A stretch of 64,000 bases of DNA, from positions 1-64,000 of the forward strand of contig RDYP01000012.1 in the NCBI GenBank assembly GCA_004293445.1. The letters run 5' to 3'. Numbering within the stretch: the stretch's first letter is position 1; every line of letters starts with the position of its first letter. Shown here one piece after another: positions 8,874 through 15,792 of the stretch. The stretch is from Verrucomicrobiota bacterium. Lineage in GTDB: Bacteria; Verrucomicrobiota; Verrucomicrobiia; Verrucomicrobiales; Akkermansiaceae. A model generated the notes under the pieces. The model ran no database searches. It saw only the letters and a list, made by a program, of their open reading frames with translations, and was not told where the DNA came from. A program made the position numbers and the translations under genes.

Positions 8874-10007
8874 TCACTCGAGCGGGGCCAGCGCGTCGCG
8901 AAGGGCATCGACGGCGAGCGGCGGGTGGCTGGCTGAGAGCGAAATCCGCAGGCGGGCGGTGCCGCGGGGGACGGTGGGATAGCGGATGGCGGGAACGAGG
9001 AAGCCGAGGTTTTCGAGGCGCTCCGCGGCAGCAAGTGCGGCGGTGTTTTCACCAAGAATCCTCGGAATGACGGGCGATGGGTGGCCCGGGGAGAGGGACT
9101 TGATGCGTGCGCGCAGCTCCTGCCGCAGGGCATCGCCCGTGGCCGAGCGAATCAGCTCCAGCGAGGTCCTTGCAGCGTGCGCAAGAGCGGGCGGCGGAGC
9201 GGTCGAATAGATGAAAGAGCGGGCGCGGTTGATGAGCAGATCGCGCCAGTCTTTCGAGCAGGCGAGGTAGCCGCCCGAGAGTCCCGCAGCTTTGCTGAAG
9301 GTGCCCATTTGGAAGTCGATCCGGGACTGGAGTCCAAGTTCGGCGGCCAGGCCCATGCCTGCGGGGCCGATGACGCCGAAGGCGTGGGCTTCGTCGAGGA
9401 AGAGCAGGGCGCCGTGACGGTCCTTGGCCTCGACGATCCTGGCAAGCGGGCAGAGGTCGCCATCCATTGAGAAGACCGACTCGGTTACCACGATCACCCG
9501 CGCTTCCGATTGGCGGGCGCGGATACTGGTGAGCAGGCGATCGAGCTTGGCGATGTCGTTGTGCGGGAAGACGCGGATCGTGGCTCCGGAGAGGCGTGCG
9601 CCGTCGATGAGGCAGGCGTGGCAGAGCTTGTCGAGAACGAGGACATCGTTCTTTCCCACGAGAGCGGGCAGGCTGCCGGTGGCGGCGGCGAAGCCGGAGG
9701 AGAAGCAAAGGGCGGCCTCGCTGCCTTTCGCCAAGGCGATGTCCTCTTCCAGTGCGTGGTGAGGGGGAAGGCTGCCGCTGACGAGTCGTGAGGCGGTGGC
9801 GCCGGAGCCGTAGCGGCGGATGCCATCGATGAATGCGCTGGCGAGGTCGGGGTGGGCGGCGAGGCCGAGGTAGTCGTTTGATGCGAAGTTCCACAAATCG
9901 CGTCCTTCGCGTCGAACCCTCGGTCCGGCGCTGGAATCGAGAGTGCGCAAACTGCGAAGCAGGCCGGATTCGGCCAGCCTGGCGAGTTCCTCCCCGGGTT
10001 CGGGCAT
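8874..10007 (-). CDS. bioF: 8-amino-7-oxononanoate synthase (biotin synthesis)
   Basis: A 377-residue alpha-oxoamine synthase. It condenses pimeloyl-ACP/CoA with L-alanine to 8-amino-7-oxononanoate, the first committed biotin step. Visible marks are FASNDYLGLAAHPDL, GSGATASRLVSGSLPPHHAL, the active-site His in LDKLCHACLIDGARLSGA, LLFLDEAHAFGVIG with D205 contacting PLP, and the Schiff-base lysine K239 in GTFSKAAGLSGGYLAC. Related enzymes (Kbl, HemA, SPT) share the fold, but the length and the LDKLCHACLIDGARLSGA form fit BioF. No other bio genes are near. The gene starts 5 bp after the D,D-carboxypeptidase stop, so the two are probably co-transcribed. Confidence 0.9.
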   Translation of the reverse strand: MPEPGEELARLAESGLLRSLRTLDSSAGPRVRREGRDLWNFASNDYLGLAAHPDLASAFIDGIRRYGSGATASRLVSGSLPPHHALEEDIALAKGSEAALCFSSGFAAATGSLPALVGKNDVLVLDKLCHACLIDGARLSGATIRVFPHNDIAKLDRLLTSIRARQSEARVIVVTESVFSMDGDLCPLARIVEAKDRHGALLFLDEAHAFGVIGPAGMGLAAELGLQSRIDFQMGTFSKAAGLSGGYLACSKDWRDLLINRARSFIYSTAPPPALAHAARTSLELIRSATGDALRQELRARIKSLSPGHPSPVIPRILGENTAALAAAERLENLGFLVPAIRYPTVPRGTARLRISLSASHPPLAVDALRDALAPLE

Positions 10008-10012
10008 GGTCG

Positions 10013-10906
10013 TTAGGGGTCGGTGGGACGTTCCAGCGCCCAGCGGAGAAGCTTTTCGGAGTCCTTCCAGATATTGGCCGAGTTGCTTTTCAGCGCGACG
10101 ACGATGGCTGAGCGGCCATTGAGCGTGCCGGAACTCGCGAGGCAGCGGCCGGCGGCATTGGTCGTGCCAGTTTTCAAACCGTCGCAGTAAGGGATGGTTT
10201 TGAGCAGGCGGTTGGTATTTTCGAGGGTTTTCACTCGACCGTCGCTGTGGCGGAAGGTGGTGCGTTTGAGGGAGGTGAAGGAATGGATGGTTTGGCTGCG
10301 CCAAGCGGCACGGGCGGCGATGGCGATGTCGCGCGCGGTGGAGAACTGTCCTTCCTGAGGCAAGCCGTGCGGATTGAGGAAGTGGGAATTGCGCATGCCG
10401 AGGGCGGCTGCTTTGCGGTTCATCATCGCGGCGAAACCTTGTTGGCTTCCGGCCACGTCGCGAGCCAGGGCGCGGCCGACGTCGTTGGCGCTTTTGACCA
10501 TGAGGACCTTGAGGAGTTCTCTCCGCGGATGAATTTCGCCAGGTTTGAGGTAGAGCTTGGTGGGTTCGCAGCGGGTATCGTCGGCGGAAATGGTGACAGG
10601 GCGGTCGATGCTGCCTTGGTCCATGACCACCAGTGCGGTGACCAGCTTTTGGGTCGAAGCCACCGGGCGGCGTTGATCGGCGTTTTTCGCGTAGAGAACG
10701 CGGCCGGAAACGGGATCGATGACGATGGCGCTTTCTGCCACGACCGGCGGTGGTGGGGCGAGAGGGATGGAGCTGGTTTGGATGGGTTCGGCGCGTAGAG
10801 GCGGCGGGGCGCTTGGGCGGCGCGACGTGGAATCGACGCCGCAGGCCTGGAGTAGGATCGAGGCGGTGAGGAGGCCGAGGGTGCGCAAGGAGGTGTTGCG
10901 AAACAT
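10013..10906 (-). CDS. lipoprotein D-alanyl-D-alanine carboxypeptidase (S11 family)
   Basis: A 297-residue low-molecular-weight penicillin-binding protein. The three S11 motifs are present: STQK (S84-K87), SAN (139-141) and KTG (245-247). It trims the terminal D-Ala from peptidoglycan stem peptides outside the membrane. The N-terminus MFRNTSLRTLGLLTASILLQACG carries a lipobox (LQAC, acylated C22) followed by a Pro-rich linker to about residue 56, so it should be a membrane-anchored lipoprotein rather than having the amphipathic C-terminal anchor of DacA; indeed the protein ends soon after the catalytic domain. It is divergent from lexA across 112 bp containing the LexA box. Confidence 0.9.
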   Translation of the reverse strand: MFRNTSLRTLGLLTASILLQACGVDSTSRRPSAPPPLRAEPIQTSSIPLAPPPPVVAESAIVIDPVSGRVLYAKNADQRRPVASTQKLVTALVVMDQGSIDRPVTISADDTRCEPTKLYLKPGEIHPRRELLKVLMVKSANDVGRALARDVAGSQQGFAAMMNRKAAALGMRNSHFLNPHGLPQEGQFSTARDIAIAARAAWRSQTIHSFTSLKRTTFRHSDGRVKTLENTNRLLKTIPYCDGLKTGTTNAAGRCLASSGTLNGRSAIVVALKSNSANIWKDSEKLLRWALERPTDP

Positions 10907-10991
10907 CGGGCCGACTATCCTTTGCCACGCCTCGCCCCTCAAGGCGGGATTCGGCGAATTTCCGCTTGCAAGCCCCGATCGAGCTTGTTCT

Positions 10992-11005
10992 TGTTCCCAA
11001 GAACA
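10992..11005. promoter_or_regulatory. LexA box TGTTC-CCAA-GAACA
   Basis: A perfect 14-bp palindromic match to TGTTC-N4-GAACA, the LexA-binding motif established for Verrucomicrobia. It ends 13 bp before the lexA ATG and lies in the shared region between lexA and the divergent carboxypeptidase gene. Extra half-sites flank it (TTGTTC at 10986, GTGTTC at 11006). Autoregulation of lexA is the expected role. Confidence 0.88.
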
Positions 11006-11018
11006 GTGTTCAGAAGAA

Positions 11019-11633
11019 ATGAATCCGTCGCTTACCACACAACAGCAAAGGGTGCTCGATTACCTGAAGGCCGAGCATCGGAAAAATGGCCTGATTCCAA
11101 CGACCCGCGACATCCAGAAGCATTTCAAATTCGCGAGTCAGACAGCGGCGATGAGCCATTTGCGCGCGCTCGAACGGAAAAAGGTGATCGAGCGGATTCC
11201 TGAGAAGGCGCGGGCGATCATTTTTCTGGATGAGCACTACCGGGAGGAGATCGTCGATATCCCCGTTTACGGACAGATCGCGGCGGGGATGGCGAGTGAG
11301 GTGGAGCAGGAGAAGGAAGGTTGCATTTCGATCGACGTCGCATCGATCGGGATTCCGCGCAGCGCCCGCACCTTTGCGTTGAAAGTCCGCGGGCATTCGA
11401 TGATCGACGCGCACATTTGTCATGGCGATACCGTGATCCTTGAGTTTCGCGAACCGCGGAATGGGGATATTGTCGCAGCCCTGATCGACGGTGAGACAAC
11501 CTTGAAGCGCTATCTGGTAAAGAATGGGAAGCCGTTCCTCCGTGCGGAGAACGAGGAATTTCCTGACCTGGTACCGGCTCGTGAATTGATCATTCAGGGC
11601 GTATTGGTTGCCTTGTTACGCAAGGCGGCTTGA
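11019..11633 (+). CDS. lexA: LexA repressor, SOS regulator
   Basis: A 204-residue LexA. The N-terminal winged helix (about 1-68, TTQQQRVLDYLKAEHRKNGL onward) binds the SOS operator; the C-terminal S24 peptidase domain performs RecA-stimulated self-cleavage at A89-G90 (QIAAGMASE), with catalytic S127 in VRGHSMIDAHI and K163 in ETTLKRYL. All catalytic parts are intact. The ATG at 11019 lies directly downstream of the LexA box and is the only start that gives a normal LexA length. The recognition helix (FASQTAAMSHLRALERK) differs from the E. coli type, consistent with the different verrucomicrobial operator. Confidence 0.95.
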   Translation: MNPSLTTQQQRVLDYLKAEHRKNGLIPTTRDIQKHFKFASQTAAMSHLRALERKKVIERIPEKARAIIFLDEHYREEIVDIPVYGQIAAGMASEVEQEKEGCISIDVASIGIPRSARTFALKVRGHSMIDAHICHGDTVILEFREPRNGDIVAALIDGETTLKRYLVKNGKPFLRAENEEFPDLVPARELIIQGVLVALLRKAA

Positions 11634-11678
11634 GCGGCTTGCTTGAAGGCCTGAGGCAGCTTCCACGGTACTCGCCTC

Positions 11679-11698
11679 GGGCTCGAAGCCCTCTTTTT
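11679..11698 (+). terminator. possible lexA terminator
   Basis: A short stem GGGCT-CGA-AGCCC (11679-11691) is followed by TCTTTTTG, 45 bp past the lexA stop. The 5-bp stem is short for a strong intrinsic terminator. The rest of the 253-bp gap to 11887 shows another small hairpin (ATGCC/GGCAT, near 11828-11842) and no credible gene. Confidence 0.45.
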
Positions 11699-11886
11699 GC
11701 GGGCACTTGATACCCGTGTGACGGCAGAGGGGTGGGGTTTCAGAAGCGAGGGCGATTCTCCTGAGGACAGCGGTACAGGATTCCATCACTTGTGTATGGA
11801 TCGCTGTTCCCACATGCCCCCGATGCATGCCTTTCGGGCATCTGTGGAGGCCCCTTATCCCAGCCGCTTTTACCGTCGTCGCAGAC

Positions 11887-13122
11887 TCAGCGGAGGCGGT
11901 AATAGCCGTCGGGATTGTAGAGGAAGTAGACGTCTTTAGGGGTGAGGCGGGGCAGGTAGGCGAAGGGCTTGCCGTTGGCGTCGATTTCTTCCTGAAGGGT
12001 CGGGGTGGCCGGTGCGGCGGGAGGGGTGCTGTCGGGGTTGCGGGTCAGCGAGGTTTCCTCGACGCCTTGAATCACGTGGTTGACCCACTTGAGCTTCTGG
12101 GCTTCTTCGCCGAACTCGCTCCAGTCGCCGCTGGTTGAGTGCTCGTACATCCGCTTGATGAACTCGTCCGTGCTGATGCCCATTTTATTGGCGACGGGGG
12201 TGGCGAGGCGGGTCCACCAGCGCTGGCTTTCCTTCACGATCTCCGCCTGTTCGGTCAGGTTCAGCTGCCCGAACAGGGTCGCGCTGATTTGGTGGTGAAG
12301 AACAATGGCGTTCGGGTAGGCGTAGGATTCCTTGGCGAGGGTGGCGATGCCCGCGGCCATCGATGCGGCAAAGGATTTCACCACCACATGAACCGGCGCG
12401 TCGCTGGACTCCATCGCCTTGAGGATCTGGTAGCCGGCCATGACCGAGCCGCCGGGGGACTGGTCGATGACGATGAAGATCGGCAGCTTGCGGTCGGCGT
12501 TGTTGAAGAAATCGATGCGCTCGGTGATGTGCTCCGCAGTGCCCATGCCGATCGGGCCGTTGAGGGCGATGCGGCGGTCGGAAATGACCAGAGTGCCGTC
12601 GGGCTTGAGCGGGTTTTCGAGGTAGACTGGCTTGGCGTCCGCGTAGCTGCGGCGCTTCGTTTCCATCTCGATCGCGGCGATCTGGTTCTGGAGCTTGCCG
12701 ACAGCGATGCCGGACTCGCTTTGGACAGCCTTGAGTTCGTTCGCGAGAAATTCGGCACGAGCCTTGGCGATCTCGGCATCGCGCAGCAGGCGGCTTCGTT
12801 CGGCCTCCATTTTTGCGTTCTCCTCTTCTTGACTCGCTTGGCGTTTCACGGCGGCGAGGGCGAGGCGTTCGGTGAGAAGTTCCTTCTCGGACTTCAGACG
12901 GTTGACCTCGGCGCGCAGTTCGTTGGTCTCCGCCTTGAGTTTTTCGGCGGCGAGGTTGTTGAGGACGGTGAGTCGATCGAGCTCCTGCTTCGCTGGGTCG
13001 GCCTCGGCGGGCTTTTCCGCAGCCGGAGCAGTGCTTGGTGTCGCCTGTGCTTTGGGCTCTTCGGCGGCTAGTGCCGTCGCGGTGGCGAGGAAAAGTAGGG
13101 CGGCGCGTGTGGTGGTTTTCAT
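11887..13122 (-). CDS. exported coiled-coil protein with ClpP-like serine protease domain
   Basis: A 411-residue protein with three parts: signal peptide MKTTTRAALLFLATATALAA, a long Glu/Lys/Ala-rich coiled coil (about 46-160), and a ClpP/crotonase-fold domain (about 165-350). The ClpP marks are SPGGSVMAGYQILKAM (222-237), the nucleophile S254 in KSFAASMAAGIATLA and the histidine in YPNAIVLHHQ (H276/H277). Cytosolic ClpP has no signal peptide or coiled coil, so this one should act in the periplasm or at the envelope, more like SppA-type proteases, but it is not SppA by length. No ClpX partner is near. It ends in DVYFLYNPDGYYRLR. It is probably co-transcribed with the membrane protein at 13150-14013 (27-bp gap). 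Confidence 0.82.
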   Translation of the reverse strand: MKTTTRAALLFLATATALAAEEPKAQATPSTAPAAEKPAEADPAKQELDRLTVLNNLAAEKLKAETNELRAEVNRLKSEKELLTERLALAAVKRQASQEEENAKMEAERSRLLRDAEIAKARAEFLANELKAVQSESGIAVGKLQNQIAAIEMETKRRSYADAKPVYLENPLKPDGTLVISDRRIALNGPIGMGTAEHITERIDFFNNADRKLPIFIVIDQSPGGSVMAGYQILKAMESSDAPVHVVVKSFAASMAAGIATLAKESYAYPNAIVLHHQISATLFGQLNLTEQAEIVKESQRWWTRLATPVANKMGISTDEFIKRMYEHSTSGDWSEFGEEAQKLKWVNHVIQGVEETSLTRNPDSTPPAAPATPTLQEEIDANGKPFAYLPRLTPKDVYFLYNPDGYYRLR

Positions 13123-13149
13123 GGCGGTGGGGTCGTCAAACGGGTATAA

Positions 13150-14013
13150 TCAAGCGTCGTCCCGGGTGTCGTTTGTCTTGGCGTCGCGGCGTTGTTTGCG
13201 AATGCCGAGGACGACCATCAGGGCGGCGAAGGCGAGGAAGATGCAGGCACCGATGCCGAGCCAAGTGATCAGGCGGCTGCCGCCTTTGCGCATGTCGTCA
13301 TCGCTGACGAGGTCGGGCGGGCTTTCCCCGGGAAGACGGGAGAGGATGAGTTTTCCGTTAGAGATTTCGGCGCGAGTCATGGCGGCCATGGCGGGACCGA
13401 GGGTCGGGTGCTTGAGTGAGTCTTCGAAGATCCGGAGGGTTTCGAAGTGGTTCATGAAGCCTTCCGCCACGATGGCCGATGGGACTTCGAGTGAGTCGAC
13501 CTTGAGAACCAGTTCCCGGCGGGTCAGCTGCGGACGGCCCTTGAGGGTGCCGATCAGGTAGCGAGGGTCGGAGGTGATGGTGTCTTCCTCGTCGTCGCGG
13601 GCGAGCCGCGGGCGGCCGTTGAGTTTGTAGCAGATATCGATGACGAGGTGGTCGACGGTGATTTCGCGGATGCGGAAGCTGCCGCGGAGGTCCCGGACAG
13701 GATCGAAGGCGGCGATGGCGAGGTTCAGGTCGGAGGCATCGAGCTCCAGCCGGGCGGGGACGGAGGTGTCGCCGTGGAGTTGTTGGCGGAAGGCTTCGAG
13801 GCGTTCGACGAGTTGGTTGACGCGGGGCTCGTTGCCTTCGATCGCTTCGATGGGGAGCGGGGCGGGGCTGGGTGCGGTGAATTTTTCGATTTCGTCGGCC
13901 TGGCGGAAGGGGATCCAAGCCGAAAAGCCGATCAGGAAGAGCAGTATGAGCAGCGCCAGGATTAGGATCAGGCAGCCGGCGAAGGGCGAACGGGCGGTGG
14001 CTTGCGGAGGCAT
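13150..14013 (-). CDS. hypothetical protein with N- and C-terminal membrane helices
   Basis: A 287-residue protein with a strongly hydrophobic helix at about 13-34 (CLILILALLILLFLIGFSAW) and a second at about 245-268 (ITWLGIGACIFLAFAALMVV). The soluble middle, about 200 residues, has a beta-rich pattern (FRIREITVDHLVIDICYKLN, LVLKVDSLEVPSAIVAEGF) and would lie outside the cytoplasmic membrane if the N-terminus is inside. The tail is short and charged. I do not recognise the family. It lies upstream of the exported ClpP-like gene on the same strand and could be its membrane partner, which is inferred from position only. Confidence 0.7.
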   Translation of the reverse strand: MPPQATARSPFAGCLILILALLILLFLIGFSAWIPFRQADEIEKFTAPSPAPLPIEAIEGNEPRVNQLVERLEAFRQQLHGDTSVPARLELDASDLNLAIAAFDPVRDLRGSFRIREITVDHLVIDICYKLNGRPRLARDDEEDTITSDPRYLIGTLKGRPQLTRRELVLKVDSLEVPSAIVAEGFMNHFETLRIFEDSLKHPTLGPAMAAMTRAEISNGKLILSRLPGESPPDLVSDDDMRKGGSRLITWLGIGACIFLAFAALMVVLGIRKQRRDAKTNDTRDDA

Positions 14014-14092
14014 GGGTGGCGCTTCTTAAACGCGCGGTCGAGGAAAGTCGAAGGGAATGGCGAGGGTGGAGGAGGGGTCGGGGGGCGGGGGT

Positions 14093-14400
14093 GTAGGGAC
14101 CGACTGCCAGACGGTCCCACTTTACCGGCGGCGGAGGAGGCGGTTCCTTGGCGAGCTTTTGCGATCCGCCCTCTGGGGTGAGAGTCGGCCGGCCCGGCGG
14201 TCCAGCCCTACCTTTTTAGGGATGGTAGGGACCGACTGCCAGACGGTCCCACTTTACCGGCGGTGGAGGAGGCGGTTCCTTGGCGAGCTTGTGCGATCCG
14301 CCCTCTGGGGTGAGAGTCGGCCGGCCCGGCGGTCCAGCCCTACCTTTTTAGGGATGGTAGGGACTGACTGCCAGGCGCTCCCACATTACCGGCGGAGGAG
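14093..14400. repeat. 132-bp tandem repeat, 2.3 copies, each with a hairpin
   Basis: Two almost identical 132-bp units (14093-14224 and 14225-14356) begin GTAGGGACCGACTGCCAG; a third, decayed partial copy starts at 14357 and fades near 14400. Each full unit contains the inverted repeat GGGACCG-ACTGCCAGA-CGGTCCC; the third copy has mutations in this stem. The units differ from each other at only a few bases. The array lies in the 485-bp gap between the membrane-protein gene and the small gene at 14499, and shows no coding pattern. Confidence 0.9.
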
Positions 14401-14428
14401 GAGGCTGTGCGGTCGGGGCTTTGGCCGG

Positions 14429-14471
14429 GCCAGCAGGCTGGCTCCGGGAAAGCTGCAGCAAGGCTGCAGCA
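14429..14471. repeat. palindrome GCCAGC-AG-GCTGGC and GCTGCAGCA direct repeat
   Basis: Right of the 132-bp array lies a 6-bp perfect inverted repeat GCCAGC (14429-14434) and GCTGGC (14437-14442), then two copies of GCTGCAGCA at 14452 and 14463. Together with the array this makes most of the gap repetitive DNA. No gene is visible here. Confidence 0.65.
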
Positions 14472-14498
14472 GTCCAAGGAAGATGATGGTTTGTCGCT

Positions 14499-14756
14499 TC
14501 AGGGTTCGAAGCGCTCGTCGGGATCGATGGCTTCGAGTTTCTCGCGGTAGCTTTTTTCGTCGAAGCCGGATTTGCGGCGATACATGGCGTCGGTCTCTTC
14601 GCCGAGGCAGGCGGCGATGCGTTCCTTCGCGTCCTCCGGGTTCATGCCTTTCGAGGTCAGGCGTTCGAAGGTCTTGGCGACGTAGCGGGTTTGAGGGGCC
14701 TGGAGTTGCTGCTCAACGGCGTCGAGCAGGTCTTGGAAAAAGGCGTCTTCGTTCAT
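14499..14756 (-). CDS. small conserved-looking hypothetical protein
   Basis: An 85-residue, acidic, mainly helical protein starting MNEDAFFQDLLDAVEQQLQA. It contains the phrase TFERLTSKGMNPEDAKERIA, and both this and the near-absence of low complexity suggest a real, folded protein; I cannot name the family. It has no signal peptide, membrane helix or metal motif. Its ATG is 12 bp after the RluD-type gene stop on the same strand, so the two very likely share a transcript. A role in RNA modification or translation would be inference from position only. Confidence 0.65.
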   Translation of the reverse strand: MNEDAFFQDLLDAVEQQLQAPQTRYVAKTFERLTSKGMNPEDAKERIAACLGEETDAMYRRKSGFDEKSYREKLEAIDPDERFEP

Positions 14757-14768
14757 CGCGGGGAGAAA

Positions 14769-15692
14769 TCAGGGAAGGGGGCGTTCGAGCATGTGCAGCC
14801 ACGGCGTGTATTCCGGTGGGACGGGAGCTTCGAATTTCATTCTCTCGCCAGTGGCGGGGTGGTCGAAGGCAAGTCGCCAGGCGTGGAGCATCAGGCGGCC
14901 GGTCCGGGCTGCTTGGCGTTCGGGCTTGGCGTAGATGGGATCGCCGACCAAGGGGCAGCCGAGATGGAGCAAATGGACGCGGATTTGGTGGGTCCGGCCG
15001 GTGTGGAGGTGGCAGAGGACCAGCGCGCTGCCGCTGGCGCGATCGATGGCCAGAACCTCGTAATCGGTAATCGCGGTCTTGCCGCCGGGCGGGTTGACCA
15101 CGGCCATTTTTTGGCGGTTGACCGGGTGGCGGCCGATGTGGGTGAAGACGGTGCCGCGGTCGGGCTTGGGGACGCCTTGGGCGACGGCGAGGTAGAGCTT
15201 TTCCATGGTCCGGCCGGCGAATTGCTCGCTCAGCGACTGGTGGGCGGCATCGGTCTTGGCGACGACCAGGCAGCCCGAGGTGTCCTTGTCGAGGCGGTGG
15301 ACGATGCCGGGCCGCTCGACGCCGCCGATGCCCGAGAGTTGGCCCTTGCAGTGGTGGAGCAGGGCATTGACGAGGGTGCCGTCTGGATTACCCGCGGCGG
15401 GGTGGACGACGATGCCGGACTCCTTGTCGAGGACGACGAGGTGTTCGTCTTCGAAAAGGATGCTGAGCGGGATTTCCTGGGGCAGAGCTTGGTCGGGAAC
15501 GGCTTCCGGGATGGCGATGCTGAGCAGGTCGCCGAGGGCAACGGCGTCGCGTGGCTTGGCGGGCTCGCCGTTGCGTAGGATGAAATGTTCGCGGATCAGC
15601 TCCTGAACGCGGGAGCGCGAGAGTTCCGCGATCCGCGAGGCCAGGAAGGCATCGAGGCGCGTGCCGGCATCGCTGTCCACGCGTATTTCCAT
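14769..15692 (-). CDS. RluA/RluD-family 23S rRNA pseudouridine synthase
   Basis: A 307-residue RNA pseudouridine synthase. An N-terminal S4 RNA-binding domain (about 10-60, TRLDAFLASRIAELSRSRVQ) is followed by the catalytic domain with HRLDKDTSG, where D135 is the nucleophile, and the later RTHQIRVHL and LHAWRLAFDHP motifs. The S4-plus-catalytic layout and the length match RluD, which modifies helix 69 of 23S rRNA and aids ribosome assembly; RluC has the same layout, so the target remains a family-level guess. The ATG follows CGCTCCCCGCCC, without Shine-Dalgarno. It is divergent from the kinase gene with about 100 bp between. Confidence 0.88.
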   Translation of the reverse strand: MEIRVDSDAGTRLDAFLASRIAELSRSRVQELIREHFILRNGEPAKPRDAVALGDLLSIAIPEAVPDQALPQEIPLSILFEDEHLVVLDKESGIVVHPAAGNPDGTLVNALLHHCKGQLSGIGGVERPGIVHRLDKDTSGCLVVAKTDAAHQSLSEQFAGRTMEKLYLAVAQGVPKPDRGTVFTHIGRHPVNRQKMAVVNPPGGKTAITDYEVLAIDRASGSALVLCHLHTGRTHQIRVHLLHLGCPLVGDPIYAKPERQAARTGRLMLHAWRLAFDHPATGERMKFEAPVPPEYTPWLHMLERPLP

Positions 15693-15792
15693 GGGCGGGG
15701 AGCGTCGTGGTCGGTGGGCGCTGCTGTCAATGGCGGGAAATGATTCACGAAAATGAAGTTTTCAGCAGGAAAGCGCGTTAGTAGTCTTCGCC

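Noticed and set aside
14057-15070. A 337-codon plus-strand frame over the tandem repeat
   Set aside because: It is Arg/Ser/Gly-rich, repeats with the 132-bp unit and continues antisense to the RluD-type gene, so it is not a gene.
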